DNA of 64,000 nt, from positions 1 through 64,000 of the forward strand of contig CAJIZY010000009.1 of the NCBI GenBank assembly GCA_905181965.1, given 5' to 3'. Source of the stretch: Akkermansiaceae bacterium. Its GTDB lineage: Bacteria; Verrucomicrobiota; Verrucomicrobiia; Verrucomicrobiales; Akkermansiaceae. Numbering within the stretch: the first letter of the stretch is position 1; each line of letters begins with the position of its first letter. Of the stretch, positions 29,760 through 37,731 are shown piece by piece. The position numbers and the translations under genes are program-made. Below the pieces are notes generated by a model that did not search any database, was not told the DNA's origin, and saw only the letters and a list, made by a program, of their open reading frames with translations.

Positions 29760-31289
29760 ATGAAAAAACTGATTCTCTTTCTCGCCACCCTTAACCTAAC
29801 TCAAGGTTCTCCGGTCGACGGATCAAAGCCCAATATTATTTTTATTCTTTCAGATGATATGGGATGGAACGAACCAGCCTTTAATGGAGGCCAAGCCAAT
29901 CTCACACCACATATCACGAAACTTCGATCACAAGGAGTTAGCCTAGACCAATTCTATGTTCATGCTGTTTGCGCCCCTAGCCGCGCAGCCTTCCTGACCG
30001 GACGATACGCTTTTCGAACTTGGAGTGATTGGCGGTCGGAAGATTTTGGAAAACCTAGCTACCTCGCCAAACTCGGGATGAACTTGGTCAAAAATCAGGA
30101 AGGCGACGAAACGCGACGAATCCACGGAGTGGCATCCGAGGAACGCACAATTGCAGAAGCTTTAAAAGAGGTGGGATACTTCACCTCTATCTCCGGTAAA
30201 TGGCACTGCGGAGAATGGCTTCCCGGTCAACTCCCAATGGGTCAGGGTTTCGACCACCAATACGGTCATTACGGATGGGGTATTGACTACAATAATAAAA
30301 CGATTCCCCACAACGCGCCTGCCCGCTTCGCAGTCTACGATTGGCACAGGAACCAGCAACCGGTATTTGAGCCAGGTTACAGCACAGACTTAATCGCTAA
30401 CGAAGCCGTTCGCGTGATCGCAGACCACCGTATGAAGCGGCAAGATCACCCCCTCTTCATGTATGTCGCCTTCAACGCAGTTCATGGCCCTCTTGAAGAA
30501 ATCCCTCGCTACACGGAAAAACACAGCAAACGACAAGCAGCTCTAAAGTGCCTCGATGATGCTGTCGGGCTTATCGTAAACGCTATCGATCTAAGTGGAT
30601 TCCGAGATGATACGCTTATCATCTTTTCGAACGATAACGGCGGCCTCCGAGAAGAAATGAACACGCCCTACCGCGGAACCAAGAATACAAACTACGAAGG
30701 CGGGGTCCGCGTGCCCTGCGTGATGCGCTGGCCTGAAAAAATCAAAGAAAACTCCGAAAATAGCGGACTGATACACATCACCGACCTTTTCAGCACCTTC
30801 GCCACTCTTGCAGGAGCTCCACTCGATCAAGAACGCCCTCTGGATGGAAAAAATATGACCAATCTTCTTTTTTCGGGATCACCGAGCCCCCGCGATGAGA
30901 TCATTTTTGAAGTTTCTGGCAGTGTTCGATTCCCTGCGATTCGCAAAGGAAAATATAAATTGATCGGGAAGGAACTTTATGATCTTAAAAATGATCCTTC
31001 CGAAAAAAAAGACATCGCGGCCAAATACCCGAAAATCGTAAAACAACTCAATGATCGGGTGACTGCAATTGGAAAAGAGCGCCCTGCTTTAAAAGGAACA
31101 AATCGTCTCATGACGCCTGCCCTCCCTTGGGTCTACGGACAAAAGGAAAACGCAACTGTTGCAGATTGGGTAAAACAAGAAGTTCAAAAAATCCGGAAGA
31201 ACCAGCCGCAGCAATGGCCACGGGGTAAAACTCCATGGCCTCAGGCACCGAAAGACGGCAAAATCATCTATACCGGAGACGGACGCTGA
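29760..31289 (+). CDS. Arylsulfatase-type sulfatase
   Basis: The 509-residue protein has an N-terminal signal (MKKLILFLATLNLTQGSP), NIIFILSDDMGWNEPAF, and the standard formylglycine motif CAPSRAAFLTGRYAF. KWHCGEW, FSNDNGG and YEGGVRVPCVMRWP complete the sulfatase core. The C-terminal subdomain ends with a Trp/Pro/Lys-rich tail. Unlike the first sulfatase in this set, its active-site motif is canonical. No formylglycine-generating enzyme gene lies in the window. Confidence 0.93.
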   Translation: MKKLILFLATLNLTQGSPVDGSKPNIIFILSDDMGWNEPAFNGGQANLTPHITKLRSQGVSLDQFYVHAVCAPSRAAFLTGRYAFRTWSDWRSEDFGKPSYLAKLGMNLVKNQEGDETRRIHGVASEERTIAEALKEVGYFTSISGKWHCGEWLPGQLPMGQGFDHQYGHYGWGIDYNNKTIPHNAPARFAVYDWHRNQQPVFEPGYSTDLIANEAVRVIADHRMKRQDHPLFMYVAFNAVHGPLEEIPRYTEKHSKRQAALKCLDDAVGLIVNAIDLSGFRDDTLIIFSNDNGGLREEMNTPYRGTKNTNYEGGVRVPCVMRWPEKIKENSENSGLIHITDLFSTFATLAGAPLDQERPLDGKNMTNLLFSGSPSPRDEIIFEVSGSVRFPAIRKGKYKLIGKELYDLKNDPSEKKDIAAKYPKIVKQLNDRVTAIGKERPALKGTNRLMTPALPWVYGQKENATVADWVKQEVQKIRKNQPQQWPRGKTPWPQAPKDGKIIYTGDGR

Positions 31290-31306
31290 GCAAACGACCC
31301 TCTCGT

Positions 31307-31852
31307 TCAAGTGGGCCTCATCGCAAAGAACGCGACACCGATCGGGAGCAAGAGACTTCCCAGTTCAAAATAGATTCCGGGACGGTAAACGATCCTTATT
31401 TTTTCTAGTGTCAAAAGTTCGCTAGCATCGACTGCTGCAGCTCCACCTTCAATCCCGGTCATTTTATTTAATTTAATGATCTTCTGCTCCATGGGAAATC
31501 CAAGCTTCATTTGCAATCCGATCAAAATGAGAGCCATAGCAGCAAGGGCCGGTAGAGCAGGTGAAGGTGACCCACCCCCTAGCAATCCAATAAATGCGAG
31601 TAGCAGACCAAGGACGATACAACCTAAAGCAACTGCCACATACAACGCGGCATCAAAGCTTTCCCGGCTTTCGTCATCATCTCGATCTCCGAACTTTAAT
31701 TTAACCTCTTCCCCGAGACTCCCACCCCCCGTAACGGTCTGAAATCCAGATTGCGTGATCTTTGATTTATCGGAGCATTGGAAGTCCAACCAAGGCAGGC
31801 AAAAAAAGCCGAGTGCAGCAGCAAAGGAGACAAAATTTACTTTGGCAATCAT
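31307..31852 (-). CDS. Membrane protein of unknown function
   Basis: The 181-residue protein has about four hydrophobic segments: an N-terminal one (VNFVSFAAALGFFCLPWL), a pair in the middle (AALYVAVALGCIVLGLLLAFIGLLG and ALPALAAMALILIGLQM) and one at the C terminus (SLLLPIGVAFFAM). Between the first and second lies a polar loop with an acidic DRDDDESRE stretch. I recognise no named family. It is convergent with the second sulfatase and upstream of the rplQ terminator. Confidence 0.65.
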   Translation of the reverse strand: MIAKVNFVSFAAALGFFCLPWLDFQCSDKSKITQSGFQTVTGGGSLGEEVKLKFGDRDDDESRESFDAALYVAVALGCIVLGLLLAFIGLLGGGSPSPALPALAAMALILIGLQMKLGFPMEQKIIKLNKMTGIEGGAAAVDASELLTLEKIRIVYRPGIYFELGSLLLPIGVAFFAMRPT

Positions 31853-31896
31853 TTCGAACGCAGATTGAAGAAAGGAATAACTCGAGCAACGGAAAA

Positions 31897-31924
31897 CGGC
31901 TAACCTCCTTCAGGAAGTCAGCCG
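31897..31924 (-). terminator. Rho-independent terminator downstream of rplQ
   Basis: On the minus strand, CGGCTGACTTCCT and AGGAGGTTAGCCG form a 13-bp hairpin with two G-U pairs and a two-base loop, followed by TTTTCC. It lies about 26 bp after the rplQ stop. Confidence 0.8.
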
Positions 31925-31950
31925 CTTGGAATTCGATTTAAGAGTTACTT

Positions 31951-32376
31951 TTACTCTTCGTCCGCTTCGGCAACGTCATCGATATCGTCATCGATATCAA
32001 TATCGTCTCCAAGATTTTCCAAATCAACCCACTCGATGACTGCCATCGGAGCGGAATCGCTAGGACGAGGCCCGAGCTTGGTAATCCGGCAAAAGCCGCC
32101 CGGACGATCACCGACGGCAGGAGCCACGATGTCAAAAAGACGCTTCACGCTATCCTTCTGGCGAAGGAACCGAAACGCCATCCGGCGAGCATGAACGCCA
32201 TCTTCCTTCTTTGTCAGGGTGACAAGCTTTTCAGCGATGGGCCGAAGCGCCTTAGCCTTAGCAAGGGTAGTGCGAATACGACCATGCTCGATGAGAGCGC
32301 AGGCTTGGTTGGCAAGCAGAGAACGACGATGACCGTCTTTGCGCTGGAGTCTTACTGTTTTACGACGATGTCTCAT
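31951..32376 (-). CDS. rplQ: 50S ribosomal protein L17 (bL17) with acidic C-terminal tail
   Basis: The first 110 residues are typical bL17 (MRHRRKTVRLQRKDGHRRSL, LANQACALIEHGRIRTTLAKAK, LFDIVAPAVGDRPGGFCRI). After the normal end (AVIEWVDL) the protein adds a strongly acidic tail of about 25 residues rich in Asp (DDIDIDDDIDD). It follows rpoA by about 40 bp, the usual rpoA-rplQ order, and is followed by a terminator. Confidence 0.95.
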   Translation of the reverse strand: MRHRRKTVRLQRKDGHRRSLLANQACALIEHGRIRTTLAKAKALRPIAEKLVTLTKKEDGVHARRMAFRFLRQKDSVKRLFDIVAPAVGDRPGGFCRITKLGPRPSDSAPMAVIEWVDLENLGDDIDIDDDIDDVAEADEE

Positions 32377-32415
32377 CAGTTTGTTTATTTCTAAATTTCA
32401 ATATTGAAGCGACCT

Positions 32416-33530
32416 TTACTGGTCGAGGTTTTGAGCGATGAGGTCTGCAAGTCCAACCGGAGCCTCTTCCTCCACACCAAGGCGGGGAGCAGCCGGAGCA
32501 CCAAGTGCAGGCCCAGTTAAGAGTGAAGGATCGAGATTTAGGCCAAGGCCAAGGCCAAGCTCGCTCGAGCTTGTCTTTGATCTCGTTGAGTGACTTTTTA
32601 CCGAAGTTACGATAAGTTTCGCCCAAGATGCTTAAGGGCAAGCTGCCCAACCGAGGTAATATTTGCATTGTTGAGGCAGTTGGCGGCACGAACGGAAAGT
32701 TCAATCTCGTTTACGCTCATATTAAGAAGCTTCTTGAGGGCAGCGTTCTCTTCGGACTGCTCGGCAGGCGCCTCTTCAAATCCGACGGCATTATCGTCGT
32801 AGTTGACGAACACGTCTAGGTGATGACGCAGAATCGCAGAAGCTTGCAAGAGAGCATCATGAGGCTCGATTCGCCCGTCTGTCCAGATGTCTAAAACCAC
32901 TTTGTCAAAGTCAGTCATTTGACCGAGACGGGTCGCCCCTACTTCATACTTCACGCGTGAAACCGGCGAGAAGATTGAATCAATCGCAATTACTCCGATA
33001 GGAGCGCCATCGCGTTTATTTTCATCGCCAGTCTTGAAACCACGGCCCACTTGAACCTCGATCTCGGCATCGAATTTCACCTTTTTATCGAGGGTGCAAA
33101 TGACTTGATCCTTATTGACAATTTCATAGATATTATCTTCTTGGATGTCGCCGGCGGTAACTACTCCCTCTTTTTCGACCTTGAGGCTGAGGACGCGGGG
33201 CTCTTTCTCATGAGCCTTAAATTTCACCTTCTTCAGGTTTAAAACAATGTCAGTGACATCTTCAATGACTCCAGGAAGAGTCGCAAACTCGTGCTGCACT
33301 CCAGCGATGCGCACGGATGTGATGGCTGCGCCTTCAAGTGAGGAGAGGAGAACGCGACGGAGAGAGTTACCAATGGTATGGCCAAATCCCTGTTCAAATG
33401 GCTCAGCGGTGAACTGGGCGAATGTATCGGTAGCGGTGTCTTCGTTCTTGATAAGACGGCTTGGGAGCTCGAAACGGTTCAGCTTGATTGGATCGGGCTT
33501 CTCTTCAACTTCAGTATTTTCTTCTGACAT
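32416..33530 (-). CDS. rpoA: RNA polymerase alpha subunit, two frameshifts near the 3' end
   Basis: The first frame carries the N-terminal dimerisation domain (TIGNSLRRVLLSSLEGAAITS) and most of the C-terminal domain (LSVRAANCLNNANITSVGQL). At about 32630 an extra G moves the frame to GETYRNFGKKSLNEIKDKL. At about 32563 another extra base moves to ELGLGLGLNLDPSLL and the end LADLIAQNLDQ, with a TAA at 32416. The alpha-CTD helices are all present once repaired. Since rpoA is essential, these are best read as sequence errors. The gene is separated from rpsD by about 31 kb, which is unusual. Confidence 0.92.
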
Positions 33531-33648
33531 TTTTTTTTGGGTTTGTCGGGTTTCCCTTTGAGCGAGCGAATTCCGGAGGGGAATTCCAAAGGACCTACGA
33601 CGATTTGTAAAACTCGCGAGCGCGGAAAAAACCAGCTTAGGAGGCCCT

Positions 33649-34017
33649 ATGCAATCCTTTTTTGCTTCGGTTCATCAAAGAATCGCCTTTTTAGACCCAT
33701 TTTTAGGTGAAATCTCCAAAAACTGGATTAAAGGTCAATCAAAATCAGCCGTTATGTTAAAATCTCAAAAAAATTTGACTCGTTTTACCTACGAAACAAC
33801 TGCCTTCGAGGGCTGGCGCCTCTGTGTAAGTAGGACTGGGACTACTTTCACCAAATATTTTTCTGATAAGGGTTACGGGTGTCCCCGCGATTCTCTCCGT
33901 GCAGCGGAGAAAACTAGGGCTAGATTGCTTAGACTCATTGACAATTCTCGCCGAATCAACGGGAGGCTCAGCAAGGCGACCATCGAAAAAGCTCAGAAAA
34001 TCCTAGAGGCTGCCTGA
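33649..34017 (+). CDS. Small basic protein with AP2-like motif, putative DNA-binding
   Basis: The 122-residue protein has a good ribosome-binding site (GGAGG, 5 bp before the ATG at 33649). Its centre (FEGWRLCVSRTGTTFTKYFSDKGYG) resembles the three-stranded sheet of prokaryotic AP2-type DNA-binding domains, which typically read GW...S..GK...KYFS...YGG. A basic C-terminal helix follows. It is upstream of the photolyase gene with an 8-bp gap. The assignment rests on a short motif; a stand-alone regulator is a guess. Confidence 0.55.
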   Translation: MQSFFASVHQRIAFLDPFLGEISKNWIKGQSKSAVMLKSQKNLTRFTYETTAFEGWRLCVSRTGTTFTKYFSDKGYGCPRDSLRAAEKTRARLLRLIDNSRRINGRLSKATIEKAQKILEAA

Positions 34018-34024
34018 TTTTGCC

Positions 34025-35386
34025 ATGTCCAAAGCCTACCGCCGGGTTATCCATTGGTTTCGCCGCGATCTTCGACTCACCGATAACACCTCGCTCCTTG
34101 CATCCCTTTCATCTTCAAACGAGGTCGTCCCAGTTTACATCCTCAGCAATTGGACGGGGTCAAATCTATGGACTGGCGCAAAGCGCCAAAATTTCCTCTG
34201 CGAGTGCCTAGCGTCGCTTTCCAGTAATTTAGAGCATCTCGGTGGGCAACTCATCATCCGCCAAGGAGACCCTATCTCAGAGATCCTTAAACTTGCTAAA
34301 GATGCAAGGGTTGACGCTATTTTTCTAAACGAGGACGTCGATCCTTTCGGACAGGCAGTGGAGGCCGAACTCAAAAAAAAATCATCCATTCCAGTTCACT
34401 CGTTTCAGGATGCCACCCTTCATGGTCCTACTGAAGTTTTGAAGGGTGATGGAACGCCCTATCGTGTTTACACTCCATTTGCAAAGCGTTGGCTTCCGGT
34501 CGAAAAGCGCAGATCAGGTGGGCGACCTAGCTCTATCAAGACACCGAGTGATCTGGAATCACTCCCCCTCCCCACCCTCTCACATTGGGGGCTTGAGAAG
34601 GAGGACTGGGAACTTCCAAAGGGTGGTGAAAAGGCAGCTAGGCAGCGAATGAGCGAGGCCCTCGGACACCGAATTTCACGCTATGATGATACTCGTGACA
34701 TTCCCTCGCTTCCCGGAACAAGCCGGCTTTCTCAGGATCTGCGTTGGGGGACTCTTTCGATTCGAGAACTTTACCATAAAGCTGTCAAAACAGGATCCGA
34801 ACAGTATCTCAAGGAACTTGGATGGCGCGAATTCTACTTCCAAATTCTCTACCACTTTCCTGAGGTTCTTTCTGATGAGTTCAATCCAGACTGGAGAGGA
34901 CTCCCATGGGAAGAGCCCGGCAAAAAGTTGCGCTGGCAATTAGGCGAAACGGTTCCCGAGCATGATCGCTCGGATGCGCTGAACTTCGCAAGTCAGTCGC
35001 TTCATGCCCAAGCGGGCGCAGGAGATCGAGCATGGTTGTGGCAAGTTGCCACGATGGTCGACCTGCGCGCCCAGCTCTACCGCTCGGAGGAGTCGCTCAA
35101 GCACACGGAGAGCGGCGCCAGCGCCGCGGCGGCGCTGGCAGTGGAGCGCCGGAAGGTCGAACGCCGCCGAGACGTGCTCAGCGCCGGGCGCAACACGGGT
35201 GTGAGCGAGCGCTCTGCCAAGCGTTGGGTCCCTGAACTAAAGACGGTTGACCCGAAAAGATTCCAAGCTCCTCCGGAAGATGGTCAACCGCTTGCCGACC
35301 GATATCCAGCTCCCATTCTCGATCACAGCGCGGAAAGAAAACAGACTCTAGATATTTTCAAAAAGCACCGATTCCAACAAAAGTAG
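34025..35386 (+). CDS. Deoxyribodipyrimidine photolyase, catalytic segment replaced
   Basis: DNA photolyase repairs UV pyrimidine dimers with light and FAD. Residues 1-305 are a normal photolyase: VIHWFRRDLRLTDNTSLL, then RYDDTRDIPSLPGTSRLSQDLRWG and LGWREFYFQILYHFP. The last 50 residues (RWVPELKTVDPKRFQAPPEDG) are also normal. Between about 34940 and 35214 the expected FAD-binding core is missing. First come scrambled photolyase bases (a MVVAS remnant is in another frame), then a very GC-rich stretch. The frame stays open, so a mosaic protein is predicted, but it lacks the residues needed for catalysis. An assembly chimera is likely. Confidence 0.82.
   Translation: MSKAYRRVIHWFRRDLRLTDNTSLLASLSSSNEVVPVYILSNWTGSNLWTGAKRQNFLCECLASLSSNLEHLGGQLIIRQGDPISEILKLAKDARVDAIFLNEDVDPFGQAVEAELKKKSSIPVHSFQDATLHGPTEVLKGDGTPYRVYTPFAKRWLPVEKRRSGGRPSSIKTPSDLESLPLPTLSHWGLEKEDWELPKGGEKAARQRMSEALGHRISRYDDTRDIPSLPGTSRLSQDLRWGTLSIRELYHKAVKTGSEQYLKELGWREFYFQILYHFPEVLSDEFNPDWRGLPWEEPGKKLRWQLGETVPEHDRSDALNFASQSLHAQAGAGDRAWLWQVATMVDLRAQLYRSEESLKHTESGASAAAALAVERRKVERRRDVLSAGRNTGVSERSAKRWVPELKTVDPKRFQAPPEDGQPLADRYPAPILDHSAERKQTLDIFKKHRFQQK
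35046..35214 (+). other. GC-rich foreign-looking patch inside the photolyase gene
   Basis: About 170 bases are far richer in G+C than either flank. Read in the frame of the host gene they give VDLRAQLYRSEESLKH and NTGVSERSAK, an Ala/Arg/Glu-rich helical sequence with no photolyase character. It recalls the N terminus of eukaryotic coiled-coil proteins of the CCDC174 type (VDLKAELF..., N-x-GVS-x-RA-x-K). The upstream junction follows a scrambled photolyase stretch; the downstream one is immediately before RWVPEL. Confidence 0.6.
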
Positions 35387-35410
35387 CAAGGCCTAGCGTA
35401 AATCCGTTTT

Positions 35411-36406
35411 TCAAGGCTCCTTTCGGAGCTCAGCCAAAAGCTCTGATAGCTCCTGGCCTGGAATCGCAAATGCTTCAACTCGGTTCACTGCTGCAATATT
35501 CATTCCCACAAATTGGTTATTCAATGTGAAAACGGGTCCCCCGACCGTGTTACGATTTAGCATTGTCTCGTGCTGTAAAACCATCGGGAAGCCGGTCCTT
35601 CGCGCAGACTGCTGAGCTTCACCACCACTCAACTGATCATTCCGAGTTGCGCCCTTTCCATAGAGCTTATGTCGGGCCATTAACTCGACTTCCAAGTTTA
35701 GCTCTTCGCTTCCACGTGTTAAGACTAACTTAATCTTGTCACCTGGAGATTTCTCTTTGAGGTAGGTGATCAAATCGTCACGATCTCTGATATCTGAGCC
35801 ATCAACTTTTAGGAGCTTATCCCCTTTTTTTAAACCAGCCAGAGCAGCACCCGAATCCTCAGTAACATTATCGATGAAAAGGTCACCGTCCTGTTCTTTG
35901 AGACCCACTCCCAGAACCGCAGGTGAACCACCCGGAATCTCACGCTTGTTGGCACTTATAATACCGGCACGGGGGCGACGAAAACGGCGCTCGGTCGCTC
36001 CATTAGAAACAACCCAGGTGCCGTGGGGCAAATCCTTAGCCTGAGAAAAGTCCACCGGCTTGAGGCCCTGCGCTACGATCTTGATCATCATGACATCCCA
36101 GACGTCATTTCTAGCTACAACGATAGGATCCCGGAACTTCTTGGTACCAACCCGCACGTAGTAGCTTTCCACCTCCTCGATTTCACTGGCCTTGGTCATA
36201 ATCAGTCCATCATCCGAAACCACGGTCCCATAAAGAAATGCCTTGGATGTCTCATTGTTATAAAAGACGGCACTGCTTTCTTGGAGCGATACCTGTACCG
36301 GAGAAAGCGCATCCTGAATCAAGGGACCGTTCTTTCGCTTTTCCGAGGGAAGTGAATTTGCCGCGAGAGGTAGCAAAAACGCGAATATAAAGATAAAAAT
36401 TCTCAT
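35411..36406 (-). CDS. Trypsin-like/PDZ pseudoprotease, second copy of the pair
   Basis: The 331-residue protein has a signal peptide, a degenerate protease domain and a PDZ domain (about 165-245, VLGVGLKEQDGDLFIDNV to LEVELM). The catalytic His is replaced (LIMTKASEIE, where active relatives have LTAAHV). The Ser is replaced (NTVGGPVF instead of GDSGGPLF). Asp is probably kept in WDVMMIK. Its start overlaps the stop of the active protease gene by four bases. The arrangement and the TKASE substitution match the pseudoprotease at 19.8-20.9 kb, which argues for a conserved role and not random decay. Confidence 0.82.
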   Translation of the reverse strand: MRIFIFIFAFLLPLAANSLPSEKRKNGPLIQDALSPVQVSLQESSAVFYNNETSKAFLYGTVVSDDGLIMTKASEIEEVESYYVRVGTKKFRDPIVVARNDVWDVMMIKIVAQGLKPVDFSQAKDLPHGTWVVSNGATERRFRRPRAGIISANKREIPGGSPAVLGVGLKEQDGDLFIDNVTEDSGAALAGLKKGDKLLKVDGSDIRDRDDLITYLKEKSPGDKIKLVLTRGSEELNLEVELMARHKLYGKGATRNDQLSGGEAQQSARRTGFPMVLQHETMLNRNTVGGPVFTLNNQFVGMNIAAVNRVEAFAIPGQELSELLAELRKEP

Positions 36407-37419
36407 GGTCGTTCTCCAAGCTTGATGGTCTCTTTCTTAGACTTTCCCCCGCTAATCCACTTTAGCGTCAATTTATCCCCGGCTCCTAGCTCGGCAAGCG
36501 TAGTTGCCATCAACACCTTGGTGGCCTTCTCACCAGCGATTTCTATAATACGGTCTCCAACCTTTAATCCAACTTTTTCTGCCACTCCATCTTTCCAAAG
36601 TTCGGTGACCTTGAGGCCGCCTTCCTCTGATTCTTCGGTCGCGACACCAAGAAATCCGGTACCAGGTTTACTCTTCTGAGCAAAACCACCGTCTCCAATA
36701 AACTTCCCTGACTTCAACTCATCCCAGTGAGCCTGAAACTCACGAATCGGAACGTGCATACTTTCCTCGCGAGATGCCCCTACCCTACTGTGAATTGCGA
36801 TCAATTCACCCTCCATATTGAAAAGAGGCCCCCCCGAATCACCCCCAATAAGCATACAATCCGACTGAACTGTCGTCTCCGCCTCTCTTACTAATCTACC
36901 CACGCGGACATTCACCCCGCGAGCTTTATCAAACCCACCCGAGTGCCCGAGTGAAAAGACCCAGTCACCGAGCCTTGTAGTGTCTTTTAAATCAACTTCC
37001 ACAAAAGGAAAAGGGCCAGCGCCTTCGATTTGTAGCATTGCCGAATCGGTCTCGGAATTTAGCCCCAGAGAACGACCAGTGAACTCACGGCCGTCTTCCA
37101 TGATCACCTTAATTTCCTCATCAACCTTACTCGTTACATGAGCCGCAGTCAGCACAAGACCCTCTTTGCTAATAATCACCGCGCTTCCTGAACCACCACC
37201 CATTTGTAAACAAACTGTCGCTGAGCGAGTTCGCTCAAGATGAGATTGAAGAGCGTTTTGGATTTCACGGAAATCACCGAGAGTCTGCGGGGCTTCTTTG
37301 TCGTTAAAATCAGGTCGGTCAGCATAAACCAAGCTCCCGAAAACCAGGGGGCATGTCATCAAAATCATTCCGCACTTCATCTTTTGAAGAAGTTTAGTTA
37401 GGGAACGAGTCGGAAGCAA
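36403..37419 (-). CDS. HtrA-like trypsin-family serine protease with PDZ domain, second copy
   Basis: The 338-residue protein has an N-terminal hydrophobic signal (MKCGMILMTCPLVFGSLVYA, so Met14 is a likely start) and a complete triad: His94 in LVLTAAHVTS, Asp125 in SETDSAMLQI, Ser195 in IGGDSGGPLFN. A PDZ domain starts at about 255 (GFLGVATEESEEGGLKV). It is overlapped by its pseudoprotease partner. It is a paralogue of the 20.9-22.0 kb protease, sharing motif order, spacing and even the QSDC/TTDC stretch before GGDSGG. Confidence 0.9.
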   Translation of the reverse strand: MLPTRSLTKLLQKMKCGMILMTCPLVFGSLVYADRPDFNDKEAPQTLGDFREIQNALQSHLERTRSATVCLQMGGGSGSAVIISKEGLVLTAAHVTSKVDEEIKVIMEDGREFTGRSLGLNSETDSAMLQIEGAGPFPFVEVDLKDTTRLGDWVFSLGHSGGFDKARGVNVRVGRLVREAETTVQSDCMLIGGDSGGPLFNMEGELIAIHSRVGASREESMHVPIREFQAHWDELKSGKFIGDGGFAQKSKPGTGFLGVATEESEEGGLKVTELWKDGVAEKVGLKVGDRIIEIAGEKATKVLMATTLAELGAGDKLTLKWISGGKSKKETIKLGERP

Positions 37420-37511
37420 TCTGCAAACCTTTAAAACAACTGCTACTCGACTTCACTGGCTAAACTCCAGCTGGGCCCTTACGGTATCGATATCATCTGA
37501 ATGACGAATAC

Positions 37512-37545
37512 AAAATCCCAGCCTCGCTAGCGAAACTGGGATTTT
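37512..37545 (-). terminator. Rho-independent terminator of tRNA-Glu
   Basis: AAAATCCCAG and CTGGGATTTT form a perfect 10-bp stem around a 14-base loop, directly at the 3' end of the tRNA gene on the minus strand. Because the ends are A-run and T-run, it could work in both directions. Confidence 0.8.
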
Positions 37546-37619
37546 GGCAACCCGTAGGGGATTCGAACCCCTATTGCCGCCGTGAAAGGGCGGAGTCCTA
37601 ACCATTAGACGAACGGGTC
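37545..37619 (-). tRNA. tRNA-Glu (anticodon TTC)
   Basis: The minus strand folds into a complete cloverleaf: acceptor GACCCGT/ACGGGTT (one G-U), a D-arm closed by GTC/GAC, anticodon stem CCGCC/GGCGG with loop CTTTCAC (anticodon TTC at 37584-37586), and T-arm AGGGG TTCGAAT CCCCT. The CCA end is encoded (37545-37547). Confidence 0.97.
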
Positions 37620-37644
37620 GTTTTGTCGTTGTGGACCGCGCGGA

Positions 37645-37671
37645 AGTATATTCGCCAAACGATTGAGGCAA
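37645..37671 (-). promoter_or_regulatory. Candidate promoter of tRNA-Glu
   Basis: On the minus strand TTGCCT (37666-37671) and TATACT (37645-37650) are 15 bases apart, or CTTGCC and TATACT 16 apart. The -10 box ends 26 bases before the mature tRNA. The spacing is short of the optimum, so this is a moderate call. Confidence 0.45.
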
Positions 37672-37731
37672 GAAGGTTTTTGAACTTTTTTCACCCTCGC
37701 TCTTCATCTCAGTCCCTATTAAACCTCCGGT

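Noticed and set aside
32360-32704. A separate 114-residue frame overlapping rpoA
   Set aside because: It is the shifted continuation of rpoA (GETYRNFGKKSLNEIKDKL) and then nonsense; not an independent gene.
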